Positions 1 through 6,315 of a stretch of 17,984 nt of DNA are shown piece by piece; the stretch's first letter is position 1; each line of letters starts with the position of its first letter. The stretch spans positions 1 through 17,984 of the forward strand of contig DAOUGC010000175.1 of NCBI GenBank assembly GCA_034429695.1. Direction: 5' to 3'. The position numbers and the translations under genes are program-made. Below the pieces are notes generated by a model, which was not told the DNA's origin, searched no databases, and worked only from the letters and a program-made list of their open reading frames with translations. This DNA comes from DAOUGC01 sp034429695. Lineage in GTDB: Bacteria > Chloroflexota > Anaerolineae > Anaerolineales > Anaerolineaceae.

Positions 1-29
1 AAGAACATCGCTCAATCCAACCCCCGCTA

Positions 30-58
30 TAAAAATGGACGCTCCTGATGGGAGCGTC
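30..58 (-). terminator. Putative intrinsic terminator for the minus-strand lipoprotein gene (repeat copy 1)
   Basis: GACGCTCC (38-45) pairs with GGAGCGTC (51-58) around a 5-nt loop. Read on the minus strand the stem is followed by CA and then TTTTT, the usual layout of a rho-independent terminator. It lies about 190 bp past the stop codon of the lipoprotein gene. The T run supports the minus strand only. Confidence 0.55.
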
Positions 59-120
59 GTTCGTTTAAACCGGGAGGTGGTTGGTGGCGATAAAGAACAT
101 CGCTCAATCCAAACCCCGCC

Positions 121-150
121 ATGGAAATGGACGCTCCTGATGGGAGCGTC
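121..150 (-). terminator. Second copy of the terminator-like hairpin, T-run degraded
   Basis: The same 8-bp stem (130-137 with 143-150) sits about 95 bp past the minus-strand stop codon. Its minus-strand tail reads CATTTCCAT, so the uninterrupted T run of copy 1 is lost. It may terminate weakly, with copy 1 as backup. Confidence 0.35.
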
Positions 151-244
151 GTTCGTTTAAACCGGAGGTGGTTGGTGGCGATGAAGAACATCGCTCCAAT
201 TGTTTCTGTTTTTTGGCAGTTTTTTTCCGCAGATCTCTGTTACC

Positions 245-1762
245 TTACCAATCTGCCCATTCCTCTTTCCCGGGCGATTTGGTCAGATTGGTTATTCCGG
301 AGCCATCCACATTGATGACGAAAAGATCAGTCATCCATTGAACGCCGTCTGCGCCAATACCATAAAATAATAGTTGCTTACCATCCGGAGAGATGCGCAG
401 GCTGTGTTCGATGGATATTCCTGAGGCGGTCACATTGGAAATCTGTTGCAACCCACTTCCATCCCGATTGATTTTCCATATATCGACATACGCCCCGCGA
501 TTGGAAAGAAAATACAATGTTTTGCCATCCGGTGACCAGGCTGGTTCACCATCGTGATCCCGCCCGGCTGGAGGTGTTATTTGATGCTCGTCATTTCCGT
601 CTGGTTGGATTACGTAAAGACTTTCACCATCATCCTCTCCTTCTGGATTAAACGTATAAGTGATATACATGCCATCGGGCGACCAGTCCAGCCATTGGGT
701 GAATTCATTTTGATTAAATGTCAACTGACGTTGATCACTCCCGTCTGCGTTCATAACGAAAAGATTCCTGAATCCATCACGGTAAGAGATGAAGGCGATA
801 TGCTTCCCATCGGGCGACCATTCCGGAAAGATATCCCGGGCAGGGTCTGTGGTCAATTGTTGAACGTTGCTGCCGTCGGCGTTCATTACGTGGATATCAT
901 CATCTCCGTTTTCAGTAACCGTTGTGTAAGCTATCCGGCAGCGCTCAGGTGACCATGCCGGCATGCGGTCATTGCGCATATCTTCGCTGGAAAGTCGTTT
1001 TCTGTTGGACCCATCTGCATCCATGATGTAGATACCGTAATGCACACCGGACAGGTCCATTGGATCATAAGAAAATGCAATTTTATTTTCGTTCTCCTGA
1101 CAGGTTCCAGAAAAGGTATTCTGGGTGGGTGGTTCCTGTGTTTGTGTGGTTGTTGATGAGCCTGATTCGGGTTCATTAAACTGGAAAGTCGAAAGGACGG
1201 TGTCGCATCCCTCAAGCTCATCCCTGGATGGATCGAGTTGCCACATGCAGGCGATCACATAGATCTTATTGTTCCATTCCACCCAGCTTTCCTGAAAGGT
1301 ATACCATGGTTCTCCCCACGGGCGGTTATAGCGCCTGGTCAATGCTGATTGCCCTGCGATGTTTGTTTCTTCATCTGATATCCTGGTGATTTCACCATTA
1401 ATGGCGTCATAAGTCTGATTAAATAAATCCATCATGCTGGCGTCTGCCGGCATATCAAGTGAGGTGATCGTCACCATGGGTAACCTGGTTGGGCTGCGCA
1501 CTTCGACCAAAATTGTCAGCCCCAGATTTCGGTAATTCCATGCATTTTGTCCCTGCGCTGATGGGCCTTCATTAATGCTCCAATCTTTCGGAACGGTGAA
1601 CGAAAACATCTCGTTCGAATACCGTTCGGTCTTCCATGTCGGGAGCGGTGTTATGGTGGTGTTATCTTTAATTATCTGCTGGGGGGTTTGAAACAAGGAG
1701 CAACTGACAAGAATATAGAATATTGTCCCCATGATTACGGAAATCCTTCGGCGCACATTCAT
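245..1762 (-). CDS. Lipoprotein with PsbP-like N-terminal domain and TolB-like PD40 beta-propeller
   Basis: A 505-aa protein. Residues 1-21 form a lipoprotein signal (MNVRRR, a hydrophobic stretch, lipobox LVSC with Cys21), so it is probably exported and lipid-anchored. Residues about 45-200 contain FTVPKDWSIN and resemble the PsbP/Mog1-like fold of small secreted domains. A Ser/Thr/Gln-rich linker (about 202-220) leads into six propeller repeats of the form NADGSN-x-LT followed by WSPDGK-IAF, as in TolB and WD40-like PD40 proteins (PF07676). Such propellers usually bind proteins or peptides; no enzymatic motif is visible. The start is supported by AAGGAGG at 1768-1774, 5 bp from the ATG. The gene is monocistronic and divergent from the ABC unit to its right. 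It lacks the TolB N-terminal domain and any Tol-Pal neighbours, so it should not be called TolB. Confidence 0.88.
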   Translation of the reverse strand: MNVRRRISVIMGTIFYILVSCSLFQTPQQIIKDNTTITPLPTWKTERYSNEMFSFTVPKDWSINEGPSAQGQNAWNYRNLGLTILVEVRSPTRLPMVTITSLDMPADASMMDLFNQTYDAINGEITRISDEETNIAGQSALTRRYNRPWGEPWYTFQESWVEWNNKIYVIACMWQLDPSRDELEGCDTVLSTFQFNEPESGSSTTTQTQEPPTQNTFSGTCQENENKIAFSYDPMDLSGVHYGIYIMDADGSNRKRLSSEDMRNDRMPAWSPERCRIAYTTVTENGDDDIHVMNADGSNVQQLTTDPARDIFPEWSPDGKHIAFISYRDGFRNLFVMNADGSDQRQLTFNQNEFTQWLDWSPDGMYITYTFNPEGEDDGESLYVIQPDGNDEHQITPPAGRDHDGEPAWSPDGKTLYFLSNRGAYVDIWKINRDGSGLQQISNVTASGISIEHSLRISPDGKQLLFYGIGADGVQWMTDLFVINVDGSGITNLTKSPGKEEWADW

Positions 1763-1800
1763 CCTGGCCTCCTTACCTGTCCTGATGAAGGGCTAAAGCT

Positions 1801-1826
1801 ACAGGCGGAATTCGAATCAAGCCTGT
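1801..1826 (-). other. Short inverted repeat in the leader of the lipoprotein gene
   Basis: ACAGGC (1801-1806) and GCCTGT (1821-1826) can form a 6-bp stem with a 14-nt loop that includes TTCGAA. It lies in the predicted 5' untranslated region between the promoter and the Shine-Dalgarno site. A regulatory role is only a possibility. Confidence 0.25.
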
Positions 1827-1879
1827 CCTAATTTATTTGGTTGTGCTTGAGGGGGGATGCTGGCTGGGACGTTTCCTTT

Positions 1880-1908
1880 ATTATATAAGAATTATTGATG
1901 CTTTTCAA
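1880..1908 (-). promoter_or_regulatory. Sigma-70-type promoter of the lipoprotein gene
   Basis: On the minus strand, TTGAAA (1903-1908; 5 of 6 to the -35 consensus) is followed after exactly 17 bp by TATAAT (1880-1885; 6 of 6). Transcription would start near 1873, leaving a leader of about 110 nt before the ATG at 1762. It is one of the two best promoter matches in the window. Confidence 0.75.
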
Positions 1909-2251
1909 TAAGAATACCGGCGCATAATAACAGGGCGAAACATCATTTTCTATCCGGCAGATGGGTGGGGGGAATTCTTCAGGGTTGGTAAATTTGGGGC
2001 GTTTTTTATTAAAATAATTTAATACATTGCCCCGACCATGTTTGTATAATGATTTTGCCAGCTCCGAGAGATTTTCCTAAATAAATGGTTAACCGGCCCG
2101 GTGCATGCCCGGGTGGGGGACTTTTCCTTTTAGATCGCGTACTCGCGGCTTTATCTGGCGATCGGGATGTTTACATTCATTCATCGGTAACATCAACCCG
2201 GGCAATCACGACGCATCGCAACCATCATTCAAGTACTTTAAGGCAAATCGG
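1909..2251. other. AT-rich intergenic region upstream of the FtsX-type permease
   Basis: This is the rest of the 489-bp divergent spacer. It contains a perfect TATAAT at 2045-2050 on the plus strand, but no convincing -35 hexamer lies 16-18 bp upstream, so a promoter for the permease is only suspected. An open frame from ATG 2105 runs into the permease. Its 49 codons before 2252 encode a basic, aromatic segment with no signal-peptide or membrane character and no Shine-Dalgarno site, so I treat them as untranslated leader. No RNA gene is recognised. Confidence 0.4.
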
Positions 2252-5200
2252 GTGGAGATGATCTTTCGCAACAGTATATACAGCATCATCCGTTCTTGGG
2301 GGAAAACCATCATTTTTTTGCTGGTGATCTTTGCCCTGACCCTGGCGCTCTCTCTGGGGGTAAGTGTCTGGGCATCGGTGTCGCAATTCCTGAAAGAGTG
2401 TGAGGATTATTACACCACCATTGGTCTGGTGGAATATATGGGCGAGGGGTATCCGCATGATACCGCCTACGATCCTGTAATGGCAGATGCGTTGGCGCAG
2501 TTTGATGCAACCACCATTACGAGTGATGCTGCCACATTATCGTGGGAGACCCCTCATCGGACACTGGGAAGTGTTGATGGTTTCTGGCGAACCGACCCTT
2601 ACATGCCTTATCGCATGTTTTCTGTGTTGGTGGTGGGAAATGTGGCGTTTACTGAAACGCATCATCAGTATTCCGGGACAGTGTATGAGGTTCCATATTC
2701 CTCGCGCAGTGAAGCCGGGACCCTGATCCTGATTGATGACGATTTTGGCACATTTGAACCGGGGCGAATTTATTTGGTATTTGGTGAGGTATATCAGATG
2801 CGCTCACCATTGCGCCGCCTGCGGGTGATCCCTGCCGATGTGCTGGAAGGGTTTCCGGGCGGGCAGGATCTTCCCAGAGTGGTGGATATTACTGCCGATG
2901 GCATACCTGCCGGGTATCAGATCCCGCCGGATTCCCGCTTGCTGCAGGTGGCTGATCTGTTGCGCGTGCTTAACAACAGTGTGATGATTTCTGCCACTGA
3001 CAACTTGATGGCGTTGTACCCATTTCATCAGCAGGAATTATATTTTGTCCAGGGCAGACCTTTCACCGAGGAAGAATATGAAAACGGCAGCCGTGTGGCG
3101 GTGATCTCTGAATTAATGGCCGCCCGGCTGGGAATTGGCCTCGGTGATGCCATTGACCTTTCTGTGGCGATGTCTGACCGGCCAGGGCTTTACAACACTT
3201 ATGACGCTGCCCTGGATGTGCACCACATCAGCCATACGGTGGTGGGGATTACCAATACAGTAATGGACAAAAGTTGGTATGTATACGCCCCACGTTCGGC
3301 TGGAGTGCCTTTCACCGCTTACCCGGTGGGTTACGCCGTTGGGCAGGCGGTTTTACGCAATGATCAAGCGGCTGACTTTATGGCCCGGGTCGAAAAACAA
3401 TTGCCCGAACGTTTTCAAATATCTGTTTACGATCAGGGTTATTCGACGGTTGCCATACCATTTGAAACCATCCTGACCATTGCCCGCATCGTGACCGGCG
3501 TGTGCGTATTGGTGCAGGTGGCAGTTTTGGTGTTGTTTGGTTTTTTGTTTGTATATCGCCAGCGGGAAACCGGTGAAACCATGTTGATGCTGGGGGCCAG
3601 CCGATTGCAGGTGGGGGCACATTTTTTGATCAGCGCCGGTATGATTGCCTTGCTTGCCAGCGGCAGCGGTGCGGTTGCTGGATACCGATTGCATGATGTG
3701 ATCCTAAGGCTTGTATCACAATCTGTGGGAGATTTTGCGCTTGTTGATGCCCGCTACAGCAATGGAAACCTCACCGTTGCCCGTACATTGGAGTTTGCAC
3801 CGCACCTGCCCTGGTCTTTGTTCGCATGGGTGGGGGCGGCTGTGGTTGCTTTTGCACTGCTTGCCTGTGCAGGTTTTGTGATCAGTAATCTTCGGCAGCG
3901 TCGGGCTGGGCGAAAAAATGTCTGGAAACTCCACCGCCGATATCGCACGTCACATTTGCCGGGTGGCGGCTTTAAGTTTGCAATGCTTTCTGTACTGCGC
4001 GGAGGTTGGCGAAGCCTGGTGGCGCTGTTGCTGGCATTGTGCGTGGTGTTGTTTTTTGGACAGTTGGCTGGTACTGTGGAACGATATAACCAGCAACTGG
4101 AAGCCATTTACGACAATACAACCATTGCAGGCTACCATACTGATATTTACGGCAAGCAACTAGGGCATCAGGTGTTGGCCGCCTATGATGTGGGTAATCT
4201 GTATCATAGCGGTCTGATCTCCAATCTTTCAGTCTCGGTGGGAACCCCATTTTATTATCTGGGCATAAGCCGCACCGCGGATGGAGGCGATGGCACAGCC
4301 GGGCAATTGCTTGTGCCAACCAACGGTTTTGCCTACGAGTCATTGCAGGCTGACATTCAGGCAGGACCTGAGTTGACTGCCACAAATCAGTTGCGTACCG
4401 TCCCTGAGTTTTTTCATTCTGATACGATCCGCATGGACTTTTTGGAAGATTATGATGAGACCTTTTTAAGCGTATCGCGCGGTGACCCATACGTACGTAC
4501 CTGCCTGATCACAACCGCGTTCATGGCCAGGCATGACATCCATATGGGTGATACGATCCGGGTGGCGATCAACCAGGTTACCCAGAGTACAGAGGATGGG
4601 GCAAGGATATTTCGACATTTTGATTTAAAGGTTGTGGGCAGTTACGTAAAGCAGGGTACAGCCGATACCATATACGCTCCCCTGGCGTTGTTTTTTGATA
4701 CCCGTCTCATCTGGGGAGATAGCCCCACCAATGTGGATTCGGTTGAAGGAAATCCGCGAGAGTGGAGCGCCAGGGAAAAGGACGTGTTACAGTCCTCAAT
4801 ATTTCACAGTGCCAGCTTTGAACTGCGCGATTCACACAAACTGGGGGAATTCAAGGATTACCTGACGGATTATGGTTATTCGCAGGTAAACCATGTGGGC
4901 AGGGTACGAGAATTTATTGTGATTCGGGATGCCACTTTTAATAACGCGGTGGCCAGTGTAAAGCAGCAAATCCGATACATCAATACCCTGTATCCTTTCC
5001 TGTATATTCTGGTGGGAATCATTGCGCTTGGAACGGCTTTCCTGATGGTTGCCAGCCGCAAAATGGAACTTGCCATCATGCGCGGACTGGGTGCAACCCG
5101 TGCAGAAACCTTCTTTGGCTTCTTCCTGGAGCAGGCATTCTTATGCCTGATGGGGACGGGGGCTGGCATGGCCTTCTGGCGTTTTATGGGGACCACTCCA

Positions 5201-5320
5201 AATCGATTGCACTGGTTGTTGTTGATTGGATTCCTAGGGTGTTATCTGGGCGGTGGCGCAATTTCCATCCTGGTCATGATGCGCGCCAGTGCTCTGACCA
5301 ATTTGCTGGACAGGGAGTAA
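2252..5320 (+). CDS. ABC transporter permease with two MacB/FtsX modules
   Basis: About 1022 aa with the duplicated layout TM, large extracytoplasmic domain, three TMs, repeated twice. Counting from ATG 2258, hydrophobic spans lie near 17-39, 408-433, 455-478, 518-543, 583-603, 912-932, 954-974 and 986-1008. FtsX-domain cytoplasmic motifs appear in both halves (MLMLGASRLQ near 442, AIMRGLGATR near 939). Families with this layout (LolC/E, MacB, peptide or lipid exporters) do not import solutes; they use ATP hydrolysis for mechanical work on lipoproteins, peptides or envelope lipids. The ATPase follows 13 bp downstream. Start: GTG 2252 has AAGG 8 bp upstream, while ATG 2258 is the next in-frame choice with poorer spacing. 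An ATG at 2105 is also in frame but unsupported. The substrate is unknown. Confidence 0.85.
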   Translation: MEMIFRNSIYSIIRSWGKTIIFLLVIFALTLALSLGVSVWASVSQFLKECEDYYTTIGLVEYMGEGYPHDTAYDPVMADALAQFDATTITSDAATLSWETPHRTLGSVDGFWRTDPYMPYRMFSVLVVGNVAFTETHHQYSGTVYEVPYSSRSEAGTLILIDDDFGTFEPGRIYLVFGEVYQMRSPLRRLRVIPADVLEGFPGGQDLPRVVDITADGIPAGYQIPPDSRLLQVADLLRVLNNSVMISATDNLMALYPFHQQELYFVQGRPFTEEEYENGSRVAVISELMAARLGIGLGDAIDLSVAMSDRPGLYNTYDAALDVHHISHTVVGITNTVMDKSWYVYAPRSAGVPFTAYPVGYAVGQAVLRNDQAADFMARVEKQLPERFQISVYDQGYSTVAIPFETILTIARIVTGVCVLVQVAVLVLFGFLFVYRQRETGETMLMLGASRLQVGAHFLISAGMIALLASGSGAVAGYRLHDVILRLVSQSVGDFALVDARYSNGNLTVARTLEFAPHLPWSLFAWVGAAVVAFALLACAGFVISNLRQRRAGRKNVWKLHRRYRTSHLPGGGFKFAMLSVLRGGWRSLVALLLALCVVLFFGQLAGTVERYNQQLEAIYDNTTIAGYHTDIYGKQLGHQVLAAYDVGNLYHSGLISNLSVSVGTPFYYLGISRTADGGDGTAGQLLVPTNGFAYESLQADIQAGPELTATNQLRTVPEFFHSDTIRMDFLEDYDETFLSVSRGDPYVRTCLITTAFMARHDIHMGDTIRVAINQVTQSTEDGARIFRHFDLKVVGSYVKQGTADTIYAPLALFFDTRLIWGDSPTNVDSVEGNPREWSAREKDVLQSSIFHSASFELRDSHKLGEFKDYLTDYGYSQVNHVGRVREFIVIRDATFNNAVASVKQQIRYINTLYPFLYILVGIIALGTAFLMVASRKMELAIMRGLGATRAETFFGFFLEQAFLCLMGTGAGMAFWRFMGTTPNRLHWLLLIGFLGCYLGGGAISILVMMRASALTNLLDRE

Positions 5321-5333
5321 GGAGGGAACCGGT

Positions 5334-5996
5334 TTGACCATTCTTGAATTGCATAATGTGTCTTTTAGTTATCACGGTCAATCTCAACGGGTGGATGCCA
5401 TTCGGCAGGTAACCTGCAACTTTGAGCAGGGAAAGGTATACGCCATTGTGGGCCGGTCGGGCAGCGGAAAAAGTACGCTGCTCTCCCTGCTGGGTGGGCT
5501 GGAGTTGCCTTCTTCAGGAATGGTATTGTTTGAGGGGGAACCCATCGCCAGTATGGATCTGGCAAAGTACCGCCGGGAATGTGCGGCGATGATCTATCAA
5601 AATTACCGATTATTTCCGTTGCTGACCGTGTCAGAGAATATTACCTTCCCAATGGAATTGCGGGGTTTCCGGGGAAAGCAGGCACGTGAGCGGGCGCGGG
5701 ATCTGGTTGCAAAGGTGGCATTGCCTGAATCAGCCCTCGACCGGTTTCCGGGTATGCTGTCTGGAGGTGAGCAGCAGCGCGTTGCCATTGCCAGAGCATT
5801 GTCGATGAATTCGCGGTTGTTGCTCGCCGATGAGCCGACCGGAAATCTGGATGAAGAGAACAGCCGTAACATTATGGACATCCTGGTGGATCTTGCTCAT
5901 TCCGCAGGCTATTGTGTAATCATCGCCACCCACGACCTGAGCATTTTGCCAAGGATGGATGTGGTCATGCGCATGAACAGTGGGATGCTTTATTAA
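5334..5996 (+). CDS. ABC transporter ATP-binding protein, LolD/MacB/FtsE type
   Basis: A 220-aa cytoplasmic ATPase of normal length for this class. Walker A is GRSGSGKST (40-48), the Q-loop glutamine is Gln89 in IYQNYRLFP, the signature is LSGGEQQR (142-149), Walker B is LLLADEP (162-168) followed by TGNLD, and the H-loop is His200. The TGNLD D-loop and overall sequence match the MacB/LolD branch, fitting the FtsX-type permease directly upstream. The start is TTG at 5334, preceded by AAGGAGGG ending at 5326 (7-bp spacing); no ATG is available before the conserved N-terminus. The two genes are clearly co-transcribed. No periplasmic adaptor (MacA-like) is encoded nearby, so a tripartite efflux pump is not supported. 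Confidence 0.93.
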   Translation: MTILELHNVSFSYHGQSQRVDAIRQVTCNFEQGKVYAIVGRSGSGKSTLLSLLGGLELPSSGMVLFEGEPIASMDLAKYRRECAAMIYQNYRLFPLLTVSENITFPMELRGFRGKQARERARDLVAKVALPESALDRFPGMLSGGEQQRVAIARALSMNSRLLLADEPTGNLDEENSRNIMDILVDLAHSAGYCVIIATHDLSILPRMDVVMRMNSGMLY

Positions 5997-6027
5997 TGGC
6001 AGGATAAAGATTTCCAAAGCCAAATCC

Positions 6028-6053
6028 AAAAAGGCGCAATTGCGCCTTTTTTT
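6028..6053 (+). terminator. Strong intrinsic terminator after the FtsX-type ABC unit
   Basis: A fully palindromic stem (AAAAAGGCGC with GCGCCTTTTT, centred on AATT at 6039-6042) ends in a run of seven T. It begins 32 bp after the ATPase stop codon. Because the stem is flanked by A and T runs it could also stop minus-strand transcription. Confidence 0.9.
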
Positions 6054-6315
6054 GTTTTCTATATGGATGTCATTCATTTACGATTTGTTAAGTTTTGAAG
6101 CGGTTTTCTAATCCGCTATTAATGCATCTATAGGAAAATATTACTAAAGTATGTCGTATTTGGGTACAAAAGTAAGAATTCATAACAACAGGAAATGGGT
6201 TAAATGAGATATACTTAATTGACCCATTAACAAACCTTAGAAAGGAGGTGTAATAGGGCGAACCTCATACATCTGAAAGACATCAGTATTATCCCAAATT
6301 CCACAGGAGAAGAAA
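6054..6315. promoter_or_regulatory. Leader and promoter region of the Opp/Dpp-type operon
   Basis: AT-rich spacer of about 260 bp. The best promoter guess is TTGAAG (6095-6100), 16 bp, then TATTAA (6117-6122), a weak match; an isolated TATACT at 6210-6215 lacks a -35 partner. AATGGGT (6194-6200) and ACCCATT (6222-6228) form an inverted repeat that could be an operator or a leader hairpin. A perfect Shine-Dalgarno word, AAAGGAGGTG, lies at 6241-6250 with no start codon at usable distance and in-frame stops just after. The true ribosome site of the next gene is AGGAG at 6305-6309. Confidence 0.4.

Larger units (their letters stand above)
1..196. repeat. 92-bp tandem repeat, about 2.1 copies, open at the left edge
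   Basis: The word AAGAACATCGCTC recurs at 1, 93 and 184, so the period is 92 then 91 bp (one G is lost from the CCGGGAGG run in the second unit). Units 1 and 2 are nearly identical. Differences cluster at 20-36 versus 112-128, where unit 1 reads CTATAAAAATG and unit 2 reads CCATGGAAATG. Each full unit holds a perfect 8-bp hairpin (38-58 and 130-150) and a GTTTAAAC palindrome. The third copy stops after 13 bp. The array probably continues to the left of the window. The units are too long and lack the spacer variation expected of CRISPR. Confidence 0.9.

Noticed and set aside
1..196. CRISPR array
   Set aside because: The units are 92 bp with no short-repeat plus unique-spacer pattern; almost the whole unit is repeated.
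554..952. Plus-strand open frame of 132 codons inside the lipoprotein gene
   Set aside because: It lies opposite the clearly coding propeller repeats, and the start has no ribosome site.
2225..4490. Several minus-strand open frames opposite the FtsX-type permease
   Set aside because: They overlap one another, are rich in His/Pro/Gln from complementing the sense codons, and show no domain or initiation signal.
6054..6315. Riboswitch or T-box ahead of the importer operon
   Set aside because: Only one simple inverted repeat is visible. I see no conserved aptamer elements or terminator/antiterminator pair before the start codon.
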